Of a DNA stretch of 64,000 nucleotides, positions 9,357-18,416 are shown piece by piece (within the stretch, counting starts at the first letter, position 1; the number at the start of each line of letters is the position of its first letter). Source of the stretch: Pectinatus sp. (lineage in GTDB: Bacteria; Bacillota; Negativicutes; Selenomonadales; Selenomonadaceae); assembly GCA_020025075.1 (NCBI GenBank), contig JAHHSR010000002.1, positions 12,175 to 76,174 of the forward strand. Reading direction: 5' to 3'. The position numbers and the translations under genes are program-made. The notes under the pieces are model-generated. The model was not told where the DNA came from. It was given only the letters and a program-made list of their open reading frames with translations, and searched no databases.

Positions 9357-10644
9357 GTTCACTATCCTCTAAAATATCGAGCTTAAACAGCTTTTGTATC
9401 GCTTCAACATAAAATTCTTCCTGCTGTGTCCCTGCCACATTAGCGAGGCGGCGCATCGGCTCGCGCAAAATTTTGCGCACAATCATGCGCGTCATGTGAT
9501 TTATTGCCCGCTGCTGCCCAAGGTCTACGTGCTCGAGCTTTCTCATCGCCCGCTTCACTTCACGCCTTCTGATGCGCTCTGCCCGTTCACTCAAAAGAAC
9601 CATTAGCGGCTGGCAGGAAAGATACTTAAAGCGATTTTGAATACTTTCCACTTCTTCTTCGATAATATCTGCTGCCTGCAGTGCCTCCTCGCTGCGCCTT
9701 TTGATATTATCCTCAACAACGGCCTTTAAATCATCAATATTATAAAGCTTGACACCCTTTATCTGCGCGACATCGGGGTCCACGTCGCGCGGCACGGCGA
9801 TATCAATGAAGACAAGCGGCCGGCCATGGCGGCGTGCCATTGTCTGCTGTGTTTCCCACGGGCGCACGACATAGTGTGGTGCTCCCGTCGAAGTTACTAC
9901 AATGTCCACTTCGCTCATCTGGTTGACAGCACTCTCAAATGAAACTGCCATGCCGCCAAGCTTATCGACAAGTGCCTGCGCCCTTTCAATATGGCGGTTA
10001 GCGACATAAATCTGGCCGATACCCTTGCCAAAGAGGTTCTTAATCGTCAATTCTGCCATCTGACCGGCACCATAAATAAGCGCCGAGCAGCCCGACAAAT
10101 CGCCGCCTAGTACCGTGCGTGCCAAATCAACGGCGGCATAGCTGACAGAAACGGGACTATATGCAATGTGGGTTTCAGTGCGCACGCGCTTGCCCGTCGC
10201 CACAGCGCGATGGAAAAGAGTATTTAACACCGTGCTCGTCGCGCCGCTTTCGCGCGCCATCGCATAGGCCTTTTTAACCTGGCTTAAAATTTGTCCTTCG
10301 CCCACAATGAGCGAATCAAGACTAGAAGCTACATCAAAGAGATGGCGAATACATGAATGGCCCGGATAAAAATACAGATAGCGCTCAATATCGGCTTCAT
10401 TGCCCGTAAGGTCAAACAAAAAGCGCATCAGCTCTGCCTTGCCGTCTGACGGACGATTATCAATATCCAAGACCGCATAAATTTCCGTCCTGTTACAAGT
10501 CGATAAAATAACGGCCTCCATAATTTCAGGATAATCATCTAAGTGTCGCAGACCTGTCATCACATTGGCTGCCGGTATCGAAAATGCCTCGCGCACATCA
10601 ACTGGCGCCGTCTTGTGGTTAAGCCCTAAAACTGCCAATAGCAT
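9346..10644 (-). CDS. hemA: Glutamyl-tRNA reductase (HemA)
   Basis: First committed enzyme of the C5 pathway; it reduces glutamyl-tRNA to glutamate-1-semialdehyde with NADPH. Marks are GLNHKTAPVDVRE at the N-terminus, the catalytic cysteine in STCNRTEIYA at about residue 50, the GEGQILSQVK motif, and the nucleotide-binding GAGQMAELT segment. The C-terminus has the expected helical dimerisation region, for 432 aa in total. The start overlaps the end of sirC by 26 bases, so the two are coupled. Confidence 0.96.
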   Translation of the reverse strand: MLLAVLGLNHKTAPVDVREAFSIPAANVMTGLRHLDDYPEIMEAVILSTCNRTEIYAVLDIDNRPSDGKAELMRFLFDLTGNEADIERYLYFYPGHSCIRHLFDVASSLDSLIVGEGQILSQVKKAYAMARESGATSTVLNTLFHRAVATGKRVRTETHIAYSPVSVSYAAVDLARTVLGGDLSGCSALIYGAGQMAELTIKNLFGKGIGQIYVANRHIERAQALVDKLGGMAVSFESAVNQMSEVDIVVTSTGAPHYVVRPWETQQTMARRHGRPLVFIDIAVPRDVDPDVAQIKGVKLYNIDDLKAVVEDNIKRRSEEALQAADIIEEEVESIQNRFKYLSCQPLMVLLSERAERIRRREVKRAMRKLEHVDLGQQRAINHMTRMIVRKILREPMRRLANVAGTQQEEFYVEAIQKLFKLDILEDSEHEK

Positions 10645-11251
10645 CGCGTATTCTTGCCTCCGCTTCTTCTACTTTACCCGCGCACACGAGCTTTAAAATA
10701 TCCTCATTGAGCGCTTGGCGCCAAAAATCCTCGCGCTGACGAAAAGTCGGTATCTTTTCCATGGCCAGCTCGCGCAGGCGAGAGAGATTTTCGATGAAAG
10801 GCGCATAGCCCTTATCCAAAAAAGCACTCAGCTCGCGCTTTAATTCACGCGCCATTGCTGGGCTTTTGCCATTAGTCGAAGATGTGACCAAAAGGTCCCC
10901 GCGCCTTATGATAGCCGGCATTGCAAAATCGCAAAGGGCAAGGCGGTCAACTACATTGATGAGAATTTTCCTCGCCTTAGCTTCTTCGGCAGAAGCCTTA
11001 TTTATCATCTCGTCATCAGTAGCCGTTATAGCAAGAGAAAAGCCTTCTAAATCGCCATTTTCATATTCTTTTTGGCGCCATTTAATCCTGCCCTCTGCCA
11101 AAAGTCCCTGCAACTTTTCGCAAAGGCGCGGCGAAATTACCGTCACCTCAGCTTCTGCCTCCAAAAGGCCGACTGCCTTACGTGCGGCCACCTCACCGCC
11201 GCCAATGACGACGCAAGGGCACCCGTCTAAAATAAGATTGATGGGATACAA
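10619..11251 (-). CDS. sirC: Precorrin-2 dehydrogenase (SirC/Met8-like)
   Basis: NAD-dependent dehydrogenase that converts precorrin-2 to sirohydrochlorin. The sequence opens with a Rossmann loop (VVIGGGEVAARKA) and contains the family segments ITATDDEMINK and STNGKSPAMARELKREL. At 210 aa it matches the stand-alone N-terminal part of CysG. It starts with TTG; AGGTG lies seven or eight bases upstream. It is the first gene of the hem operon, so the operon probably feeds siroheme or cobalamin as well as heme. No separate ferrochelatase gene was seen. Confidence 0.88.
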   Translation of the reverse strand: MYPINLILDGCPCVVIGGGEVAARKAVGLLEAEAEVTVISPRLCEKLQGLLAEGRIKWRQKEYENGDLEGFSLAITATDDEMINKASAEEAKARKILINVVDRLALCDFAMPAIIRRGDLLVTSSTNGKSPAMARELKRELSAFLDKGYAPFIENLSRLRELAMEKIPTFRQREDFWRQALNEDILKLVCAGKVEEAEARIRDAIGSFRA

Positions 11252-11567
11252 AATATGACACCTGCTCTTTACTATTTTTTCAGTAGCTAATTTCGAACTT
11301 AATTCATTTTTTCATTATAACGCAACCATAATTAAATTGCCAGATTCACGGCGGCAAGTTTTCTTGCCAAAGGGCAAAAAAAGCCCTTTATTCTATTTTA
11401 TCATTTATAATATTTATAATCATCTTTCCATATTATAAATTTCTTCACATTGTTGCAAAAATTTTGATTATCTGTCATAAAAAATAGTTATTTTACCATA
11501 TTCAAAATTTAAATTAAACTAAAAACAAACTTATATTCAGTTTTTCAATTTAATTATGGAGGTTCCC
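11252..11567. other. Divergent intergenic region between sirC and dcuB
   Basis: An AT-rich gap of about 315 bases with no coding sequence that I can support. It holds the hem promoter and two adjacent small hairpins: GGCAAG-TTTT-CTTGCC at 11353-11368 and AAAGGGC-A7-GCCCTTT at 11369-11389. The dcuB promoter must lie in the rightmost 150 bases, which are nearly pure A/T. Confidence 0.5.
11314..11342 (-). promoter_or_regulatory. Likely sigma-70 promoter of the hem operon
   Basis: On the minus strand TGGCAA and a perfect TATAAT are separated by 17 bases, leaving a leader of about 55 bases before the sirC start. The -10 box is strong and the -35 box weak. Confidence 0.5.
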
Positions 11568-12911
11568 ATGGAATTACTAGGATTTATCATCTTGCTGTCC
11601 TGCCTCGTCGTTGGCGTGCGCTACGGGGGACTAGGACTTGCTGCCGTTTCAGGTATTGGCATTGTCTTTTTTGTTTTCGTCATTGGACTTGCTCCCGGTA
11701 AGCCGCCAATTTCCGTCATGCTCACCATCATGGCAGTCGTTACCTGCTCTGGCTTCTTACAAGCCTCAAAAGGCCTTGACGTCATGCTCAAATATGCTGA
11801 AAAATTTCTGCGCAAAAACCCTAAACAAATAACTATTTTGGCCCCTATGACGACATGGTTTTTAACCATGCTCTGCGGCACCGGCCACGTCGTCTACACG
11901 ATGTTTCCCATCATCTACGACATCGCCATCAAGCAAAATATTCGCCCAGAAAGGCCAATGGCCGTAGCTTCTGTCGCTTCTCAGATGGGCATTTGTGCTT
12001 CGCCGGCTTCCGTGGCTGTCGTATCGACGATTGCCATGCTCGCCAACACCTCGCATCCTTTTGGCGTTGCTCAGCTACTTGCCGTCTCAATTCCTTCAAC
12101 CTTTGCTGGCGTCGTTGTTGCCGGTCTTTGGAGTCTGCGCCGCGGCAAGGATTTAAGCAAGGATGAAGATTTTCAGGCTCGCCTGAAAGACCCCGAACAG
12201 CGCGCCTACATCTATGAAGACCAGGGCAAAAACATCGCTGATGTCGAGCTGCCTGCTTCCGCTTACAAGGCGACTTTCATCTTCCTCATCGGCATCGCCG
12301 CCATTGCCCTTTTTGGCAGCTTCCCCAAAGAGCTTCTGCCTTACGTCCCCAACTCCAAAGACATCTTAGCCCCTCTTTCCATGACGCCAACCATTCAGAT
12401 GTCCATGCTCGTCATTGCTGCTATTATCCTGCTCGTCTGCAAAGTCAAGGTCAGTGATGTCACCAACGGCTCTGTCTTTAAATCCGGCATGGTTGCCGTC
12501 GTCTCCGTTTATGGCGTCGCCTGGATGGCAGAAACATACTTTGGCGCTTATCTGCCAGGCTTTAAAAAGACATTGGGCAGTATCGTCATGCAATATCCTT
12601 GGACTTACGCTATCGTCTTATTCCTCATCTCTAAGCTCGTCAACTCGCAGGCAGCAGCACTTGCCATTGTCGTACCTATGGCACTGAGCGTCGGTGTACA
12701 TCCCTTGATTATCGTCTCCTTCATCTCCGCCTGCTATGGCTATTTCGTCCTGCCTACTTATCCGTCTGACTTAGCCTGCATCGGCTTTGACCGCTCTGGC
12801 ACAACGCGTATCGGCAAATATGTCATCAACCACAGCTTTATTATCCCGGGCTTTATCGGCATTGCAACCGGCTGCTGCGTCGGCTACTGCCTTGCCCACC
12901 TATTTTATTAA
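11568..12911 (+). CDS. dcuB: Anaerobic C4-dicarboxylate transporter, DcuB type
   Basis: An inner-membrane antiporter of the Dcu family for fumarate, malate or aspartate against succinate. The block GTGHVVYTMFPIIYDIA and the following RPERPMAVASVASQMGI match DcuB rather than DcuA. About ten hydrophobic helices are visible over 447 residues. The ATG at 11568 is chosen because GGAGG ends five bases before it; the ATG at 11556 overlaps that site. It stands alone with its own terminator. The role fits fumarate respiration or succinate export in an anaerobe. Confidence 0.9.
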   Translation: MELLGFIILLSCLVVGVRYGGLGLAAVSGIGIVFFVFVIGLAPGKPPISVMLTIMAVVTCSGFLQASKGLDVMLKYAEKFLRKNPKQITILAPMTTWFLTMLCGTGHVVYTMFPIIYDIAIKQNIRPERPMAVASVASQMGICASPASVAVVSTIAMLANTSHPFGVAQLLAVSIPSTFAGVVVAGLWSLRRGKDLSKDEDFQARLKDPEQRAYIYEDQGKNIADVELPASAYKATFIFLIGIAAIALFGSFPKELLPYVPNSKDILAPLSMTPTIQMSMLVIAAIILLVCKVKVSDVTNGSVFKSGMVAVVSVYGVAWMAETYFGAYLPGFKKTLGSIVMQYPWTYAIVLFLISKLVNSQAAALAIVVPMALSVGVHPLIIVSFISACYGYFVLPTYPSDLACIGFDRSGTTRIGKYVINHSFIIPGFIGIATGCCVGYCLAHLFY

Positions 12912-12914
12912 TAT

Positions 12915-12946
12915 AAAAGAGCCGGCAAATTGCCGGCTCTTTTAAA
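12915..12946 (+). terminator. Intrinsic terminator after dcuB
   Basis: A 12-bp stem (AAAAGAGCCGGC / GCCGGCTCTTTT) with a 5-base loop lies just after the dcuB stop and ends in T residues. Confidence 0.85.
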
Positions 12947-12972
12947 ATAAAAAACGCTACCGAAGTAGCGTT
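12944..12972 (-). terminator. Intrinsic terminator of tRNA-Pro
   Basis: On the minus strand AACGCTAC-TTCG-GTAGCGTT forms an 8-bp stem with a stable UUCG tetraloop followed by TTTTT. It starts nine bases beyond the tRNA 3' end. Confidence 0.85.
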
Positions 12973-12980
12973 AATTTCAA

Positions 12981-13057
12981 TGGTCGGAACGACTGGATTT
13001 GAACCAGCGACCCCTACCACCCCAAGGTAGTGCTCTACCAAGCTGAGCCACGTCCCG
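12981..13057 (-). tRNA. tRNA-Pro (anticodon GGG)
   Basis: A 77-base cloverleaf on the minus strand with an encoded 3' CCA. The acceptor arm runs CGGGACG to CGTTCCG (one G-U wobble). The anticodon stem is CTACC/GGTAG with loop TTGGGGT, which puts GGG at positions 34-36 and so reads CCC/CCU codons. The T arm contains GGTTCAAATCC. It is a single-gene unit with its own promoter and terminator. Confidence 0.95.
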
Positions 13058-13070
13058 AATAACAAGTAAT

Positions 13071-13099
13071 ATTATAAATAGGTAAAGAACAATTGTCAA
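13071..13099 (-). promoter_or_regulatory. Consensus sigma-70 promoter of tRNA-Pro
   Basis: On the minus strand a perfect TTGACA and a perfect TATAAT are 17 bases apart, ending 14 bases before the mature tRNA 5' end. It is the best promoter match in the window. Confidence 0.9.
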
Positions 13100-13200
13100 G
13101 TTAATTTTCTTTCCAACCTATAAAATTAACTAATCCACCAGCCAGAGATGATGTGCTATAATATCTTCTGTAAAGCATTTACTGCAAGGGAGGTTTTTAT

Positions 13201-14019
13201 ATGTCCGAAACAAAACAAGCCGCATCTTTTAAGGCCCTAACTATTGCTGGTTCCGATACTTCTGGTGCCGCTGGCATGGAGGCCGACTTAAAGACCTTTG
13301 AGGAGCTCGGCGTCTATGGCATGACAGCCCTCACTGTAATCGTTGCGCAAAACCCTGCTGATTGGGCACACGATATCTTCCCCATCGATTTAAAGACGGT
13401 AGAAAGACAAATTGCCACGACAGCAGGTGGTATCAAGCCTGATGCCATGAAAACTGGCATGCTTGGCTCCGCCGCACTCGTCGAGCTCGTCGTCGATTCC
13501 ATTCAGAAATACCAACTCAAAAACGTCGTCATCGACCCCGTCATGGTCTGCAAGGGCATTGATACGATTATGGTGCCCGAAGCGGCGCACGCCATCAAGA
13601 TGCGCCTCGTCAAATATGCCGATGTCATCACGCCGAATACGTTTGAAGCTGCCTATCTTGCTGACATGGAAAAAGTGACAACACTTGACGAAATAAAAGA
13701 AGCTGCCACAAAAATTCACGCCCTCGGCGCACGCAATGTCATCATCAAATCCGGCAGCCGCACGGATAGTGACATGATGACCGACGTACTCTTCGACGGC
13801 AAGGACTTTACCATTGAAGAAAAGAAAAAAATCCCCAACGCTTTCAATAGCGGCGCAGGCTGCTCCTTCTCTGCGGCCATTACGGCTGGCCTTGCCAAAG
13901 GCAAAGGCATACAAGAAGCATTTGCTGACGCGCAGTGCTTTATGGATAAGATTGTCGCCTATTCTTTTAGACTAAACCAATATACAGGCTCTTTGTGTCA
14001 CTGGGCACACCGCTTCTAA
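13201..14019 (+). CDS. pdxK: Pyridoxal/pyridoxine kinase (PdxK, cysteine-type ribokinase)
   Basis: A 272-residue ribokinase-fold enzyme that phosphorylates vitamin B6 vitamers for PLP salvage. It aligns with the Bacillus/Staphylococcus PdxK group, once annotated as ThiD. The N-terminus reads TIAGSDTSGAAGMEADLKTF, and the anion hole reads NSGAGCSF with Cys221 where most ribokinases have the catalytic Asp. A second conserved cysteine, Cys117, lies in DPVMVCKG. Staphylococcal members use this cysteine pair through a hemithioacetal with pyridoxal. The ATG start has GGGAGG eight bases upstream, and an extended -10 (TGCTATAAT) lies near 13155. Confidence 0.87.
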   Translation: MSETKQAASFKALTIAGSDTSGAAGMEADLKTFEELGVYGMTALTVIVAQNPADWAHDIFPIDLKTVERQIATTAGGIKPDAMKTGMLGSAALVELVVDSIQKYQLKNVVIDPVMVCKGIDTIMVPEAAHAIKMRLVKYADVITPNTFEAAYLADMEKVTTLDEIKEAATKIHALGARNVIIKSGSRTDSDMMTDVLFDGKDFTIEEKKKIPNAFNSGAGCSFSAAITAGLAKGKGIQEAFADAQCFMDKIVAYSFRLNQYTGSLCHWAHRF

Positions 14020-14032
14020 AATACATTCACAT

Positions 14033-14066
14033 AAAAAAAGCGAGCGCTTGGCGCTCGCCTTTTTTA
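14033..14066. terminator. Bidirectional terminator, pdxK / MCP
   Basis: A perfect 8-bp stem (GCGAGCGC / GCGCTCGC) with a 3-base loop has an A-run on the left and a T-run on the right, between convergent genes. Confidence 0.85.
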
Positions 14067-14075
14067 TGCTTTTTT

Positions 14076-15803
14076 TTATATCTTAAACTTGCCGATAGCT
14101 CCTTGCAGTTCTTCAGCCATCTCTGCCAGGCCTTGACTTGCCGAAGCAATTTCTTCAATTGAAGCCGATTGCTGCTGTGTTGCCGCCGAAATAGTCTGCG
14201 TTTCTTCTGAAGATTTCTTGCTTTCAGCATCAATCTGTTCAGCCGAAACAACGGTCTTGCCGATAATTTCTTCTACCTGTTCGGCACTGGCAGAAATATC
14301 GCGCAACTGGCCATTGATTGCGACAACCATTGAGACAATTTGACTAAAAGTAGCACCAGCCGCAGCTACTACACCTGCTCCCGTGTGTACTTCCGTCTTG
14401 CTGTCGCTCATAAAGGAGACCGCACTATCCGTCTTTTGCTGGACATGTTCGATAAGGTCGGTAATCTGCTTGGCAGCATTTTGCGACTGCTCAGCAAGCT
14501 TTCTCACCTCTTCAGCAACAACGGCAAAGCCCTTGCCCGCTTCACCAGCACGCGCCGCCTCGATAGCAGCATTCAAAGCCAAAAGATTTGTCTGTCCGGC
14601 TATACCCGAAATGACATCGACAATTTGGCCAATCTGCTTTGATTCTTCTTCCAAATCGGCAATAACCGAAGCAGTTGAGGTCGTCTTATCCTCAATGACT
14701 TTCATTTGGCTCACAGCATGTTCTATTGACTTTTCGCCATCGCCGGCAGCATTGGACATCTTGTCTGCTGCATCGGCGACTTGATGCGAGTTTTCATTGG
14801 CCTTTTGCACGGCTTCAGAAATTTTCTTAATCATTTCAGTAACGGAATTTATCTGCGTGAGCTGCTTTTCTGCACTATCGGCAACAGACGTGACGGAATT
14901 TGCCACCTGATTGGAAGCCTGAGCCGATTGTTGGGCACTTTGATTGAGTCCATCAGTAGAAGAGACGAGCCTTTGCGCTACTTCCGTAAGCTGACGCAAA
15001 AGCTTGGAAACATTTACCTGCAGCTTTTGCATGCCGCGCAATACCTCGCCAAATTCGTTATTCACGTTAAGCATTTCTGATGGCACCTTTACAGAAAAAT
15101 TGCCTTCTGAAATGGTATCAATATAGCTTACAATATTGCCAATGCCGGTAGAAATCTGACGTACGATAAGCCAGGCGAGCAAAACACCCAAAAAGACAGC
15201 ACTGCAGGTAATAAGCGCCAAAATAACTTGCGCTTTAGCTGCACTTTGTTCATTTTCCTGATTTATTTTCTGTGCTTCTTCAACAGCTTTTCCTCGTACT
15301 ATTGCAACATTTTTATTAAATTTATCAACAAAAGATACGCCATTTTTCATATAGTAGGCAAATGCCTTCTGCTTGGCGTCAGGCTTATTTTCCAAAGCCA
15401 TTTCAATGACGCGCGCGCGTACGACGCGATATTGCTTTTCCATCTGCTTTAAGTCTTCAAATTGGGCACGTACGGGTGCCGAAAGTTCATTAGCAGGCAC
15501 CGAGGCCAAGGCAGTATCGAGCTTGACATCGTCCTTTTTTATAAGGCCTTGCACTTCCTGCACTAACGAAGGGTCGCTTGTAATCATGAGCACGTAAACA
15601 TACGAGTCGATGTTGCGCGCTATAAAGCGAGCATCATCAAGCGAACGCACCGTATGCATGCTCATATTATACATGGTTGACAGTGATTTTCTGGCATGAT
15701 ACTGAAAATAATAGCTAACCGAGCCAATGCCGATAATGCCCACCAAAAGCACCACTGCCATCATGATGAGCTTATTTTTTACCTTCACATTGTTAAAAAG
15801 CAA
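14076..15803 (-). CDS. Methyl-accepting chemotaxis protein
   Basis: A 575-residue transmembrane chemoreceptor. The first helix is at residues 10-32, and a four-helix-bundle-type ligand domain of about 155 residues lies outside. A second helix at about 193-215 is followed by a HAMP region (ISEGNFSVKVP) and the cytoplasmic signalling domain. The hairpin tip, QTNLLALNAAIEAARAGEAG, is the canonical CheA/CheW contact. The start is TTG with GGAGGAG upstream. The ligand is unknown. It is monocistronic, facing pdxK and divergent from gltS. Confidence 0.9.
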   Translation of the reverse strand: MLFNNVKVKNKLIMMAVVLLVGIIGIGSVSYYFQYHARKSLSTMYNMSMHTVRSLDDARFIARNIDSYVYVLMITSDPSLVQEVQGLIKKDDVKLDTALASVPANELSAPVRAQFEDLKQMEKQYRVVRARVIEMALENKPDAKQKAFAYYMKNGVSFVDKFNKNVAIVRGKAVEEAQKINQENEQSAAKAQVILALITCSAVFLGVLLAWLIVRQISTGIGNIVSYIDTISEGNFSVKVPSEMLNVNNEFGEVLRGMQKLQVNVSKLLRQLTEVAQRLVSSTDGLNQSAQQSAQASNQVANSVTSVADSAEKQLTQINSVTEMIKKISEAVQKANENSHQVADAADKMSNAAGDGEKSIEHAVSQMKVIEDKTTSTASVIADLEEESKQIGQIVDVISGIAGQTNLLALNAAIEAARAGEAGKGFAVVAEEVRKLAEQSQNAAKQITDLIEHVQQKTDSAVSFMSDSKTEVHTGAGVVAAAGATFSQIVSMVVAINGQLRDISASAEQVEEIIGKTVVSAEQIDAESKKSSEETQTISAATQQQSASIEEIASASQGLAEMAEELQGAIGKFKI

Positions 15804-16064
15804 AATATCTCCTCCACATTTGTTATTTGTTTGGTAGTAATTCTATATAAAAATTATTTTCCCTTTTTATTTTTTAATTTTTCTTGCTGATTTTTTATTT
15901 TTATTTACTTTTGCTGATAACTTTATAAAAGCTAATTTTTTGTGAAATAATACACATAAGTATTTTAGGTATAGCATTGAAAAGATATATGTAGTAATAT
16001 ATATATATTAGTTTTATTATTAATAATTTTTGGAATTTTTTTAACATTATGTGAGGTGATTAAA

Positions 16065-17288
16065 TTGGAACTGCTATTAAAAAATGATGTCTGGACTTTA
16101 AACCTCGGCATGATTGCCACCTTAGCCCTAGCGATTTTGCTTTTGTTCTTGGGAAAGTTATTGCGTAAGAAAATTTACTTTCTCGAACGATTCTGCATCC
16201 CCGCTCCGGTCATTAGCGGGCTGGTCTTTTCTTTTCTCACGCTCTTTTTTCATGAGACCAATACCTTTTCCATCAAGATGGACACTCTCTTTCAAGTGCC
16301 CTTCATGCTCTTATTTTTTACCTGCATTGGCCTTAGTGCGAGCTTAAAGTTCGTCAAAAAAGGCGGCAAGCCCCTCTTAATCTACTGGGTGGCCTGCATC
16401 ATATTAGTCATTATGCAAAATACCATCGGCGCTTTTTTGGCCGGCTTCTTAAAAATTAATCCGCTTTTAGGCATCATGATGGGAGCCGTATCAATGGAAG
16501 GCGGCCATGGCACGGCTGCCGCCTTTGGACCCGTAGCCGAATCGCTCGGCGCTGCTGGGGCAACCACGGTAGGTATTGCCGCCGCTACCTTCGGCCTCGT
16601 TTCCGGCGGCCTTATCGGCTCCCCCCTAGCCAAGCACCTCATTGAGCGCTACAAATTAAAGCCAAGCGGCGAAGACATCAAGGCACACCAAGAAGCAGCA
16701 CAAGAAAATGCCTCCAGTGCAGCTGACACCGATACCATCATGGCTCACCTAGCCGCAATTACCATCTGCATGACCTTAGGCCTTTGCTTTGCTGACTACC
16801 TTAAAAGTGCCTTCAACTTCATCATCCCCAATTACGTCGGCGCCATGTTCACGGCTGTCATCTTTCGCAATCTCAACGACCGCCTGCATTTTCTCAAGCT
16901 CCATGCGCTGACCATTGATACGCTCGGCAATATCGGTCTTGGCATCTTCCTCTCGATGGCGCTCATGACCTTAAAGCTCTGGCAGTTGTCCGAGCTTGCC
17001 ATCCCCATGCTGGTCATCTTGTTTACACAGGTGCTATTTATCGCCCTTTACTGCCGCTTTGCCGTCTTTTACCTTCTCGGAAAGAATTACGATGCGGCCG
17101 TCATCGTCGCCGGCCTTGCTGGGCATGGTCTCGGCGCAACTCCTAACGCCATGGCCAATATGACCTCAATCGTCGAGCGCTACGGCCCCTCGGGAAAAGC
17201 CTTCCTTGTCGTGCCCCTATGCGGCGCTTTTCTCGTCGACCTCTTCGGCATTCCTTGCATCGTCTGGTTTCTCAATGCCTTTGCCTGA
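16065..17288 (+). CDS. gltS: Sodium/glutamate symporter (GltS)
   Basis: A sodium-coupled glutamate importer of about 407 residues with roughly ten hydrophobic helices. The repeated re-entrant blocks GAVSMEGGHGTAAAFGP and GLAGHGLGATPNAMANM are diagnostic of GltS. The best start is TTG at 16065, five bases after GAGGTGA; the in-frame GTG at 16056 overlaps that site. The AT-rich 260-base gap before it is shared with the divergent chemoreceptor gene. With the APC permease at 3 kb it suggests that the cell trades in glutamate-type amino acids. Confidence 0.92.
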   Translation: MELLLKNDVWTLNLGMIATLALAILLLFLGKLLRKKIYFLERFCIPAPVISGLVFSFLTLFFHETNTFSIKMDTLFQVPFMLLFFTCIGLSASLKFVKKGGKPLLIYWVACIILVIMQNTIGAFLAGFLKINPLLGIMMGAVSMEGGHGTAAAFGPVAESLGAAGATTVGIAAATFGLVSGGLIGSPLAKHLIERYKLKPSGEDIKAHQEAAQENASSAADTDTIMAHLAAITICMTLGLCFADYLKSAFNFIIPNYVGAMFTAVIFRNLNDRLHFLKLHALTIDTLGNIGLGIFLSMALMTLKLWQLSELAIPMLVILFTQVLFIALYCRFAVFYLLGKNYDAAVIVAGLAGHGLGATPNAMANMTSIVERYGPSGKAFLVVPLCGAFLVDLFGIPCIVWFLNAFA

Positions 17289-17555
17289 ATTCATCACGCC
17301 CTGTGCAGGAGCCTTCTAAGGGAAATTATCGCCAAAAATGCAAATTATGGATATTTTTTGGGGAAATATGCCTTTTTTGCTTTTTAGCCTGCATTACCTT
17401 ATCGACACATAATTTTTGTGATATAATATCTTTGAAAATAGACAGTTTGCCAACTTTGCGCTTGCAAGAACTGTCCTTGCATTCTTCGACCTATCAACTT
17501 CTAATTCAAAAGAGAGGTGAAAAACTGTTGTTTTTTCTATGAGCAACAGGCTAAA

Positions 17556-18416
17556 ATGGCAGCAAAAATCATGATTGTGGACGATTCACCATTTTCTCGG
17601 ACTTTACTAGGCGATATGCTGCGCGAAATCGGCTACGAAGTTGTCGGCGAGGCGGATTGCTTGGAAGCGGCTTTAGCCACATACCGTGAAAAAAAGCCCG
17701 ACATCGTAACAATGGATATAGCAATGCCTCATGACGATGGCTTTGAAATCAGCAAATGTCTGCTGCATGATGACCCCAATGCTAAGATTATTCTGTCGAG
17801 CTCTATCAAGGATGACGATACGGTTCTCGAAGCTAAGCGACTCGGTATCTGCGGCTATGTACAAAAGCCCGTTGACCCAAAAGCACTGCAGCACGTTATC
17901 GAAAAGGTACTCGCACCGGATAACCTCTATGCAGATTTATCTGCCAAGTGCATCGATATCCTCAAAGAAGCCCTTTCGCAAGACTTTACGCGCATGACAA
18001 AGAAGCCTTTAAAGTTTGAAAACAATTTTGTCATGAATACAAGCTACGCTTCACGCGGCATTACGGCCGTTGTCGGCATTATCGGCCAGTATTCAGGCAC
18101 GATTATCGTCGATATGCCCCGCGATACAGCCCATAAATTGACAGAGCTCATCTTGCGCCATCCACCGCAAGGTTCCCGTCAAACCTTAGAAATGGTTTCA
18201 GAATTTACAAATATCATCGCCGGCATGACTTGTTCCATGCTCAACAAAACAGAAACTTCCTTCGGCTTTAAGGTCGCTCCGCCGAGCATCTTCGAAGGCG
18301 ATTTTGTCGAATTGGTCAGCCCTGGCATTCAGATGCAGCACTGCGTCGCTTCCTCTGAATACGGACAGATTTTAGTCAGCATCGGCTTTAAAAGAGGGGC
18401 GACACTATGGATGTAA
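17556..18416 (+). CDS. Response regulator fused to a CheX/CheC-like phosphatase domain
   Basis: A 286-residue protein. Residues 1-125 are a CheY-like receiver with the acidic pair D9/D10, the phosphorylation site D54 in TMDIAMP, and the conserved lysine in YVQKPVD. Residues 135-286 form a CheX/CheC-type domain; SEFTNIIAG carries the ExxN signature of these CheY-P phosphatases. It overlaps the following cheX by 10 bases. The start is uncertain: ATG 17556 has a weak site, while a GTG at 17517 lies inside a good GAGGTGA motif. A TTG at 17528 would give only a four-residue leader peptide ending before the gene. It probably modulates chemotaxis signalling. Confidence 0.82.
   Translation: MAAKIMIVDDSPFSRTLLGDMLREIGYEVVGEADCLEAALATYREKKPDIVTMDIAMPHDDGFEISKCLLHDDPNAKIILSSSIKDDDTVLEAKRLGICGYVQKPVDPKALQHVIEKVLAPDNLYADLSAKCIDILKEALSQDFTRMTKKPLKFENNFVMNTSYASRGITAVVGIIGQYSGTIIVDMPRDTAHKLTELILRHPPQGSRQTLEMVSEFTNIIAGMTCSMLNKTETSFGFKVAPPSIFEGDFVELVSPGIQMQHCVASSEYGQILVSIGFKRGATLWM

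Noticed and set aside
11460..11480. FNR-like site TTGATTATCTGTCA upstream of dcuB
   Set aside because: Only the first half matches the consensus; in A/T-rich DNA this is expected by chance.
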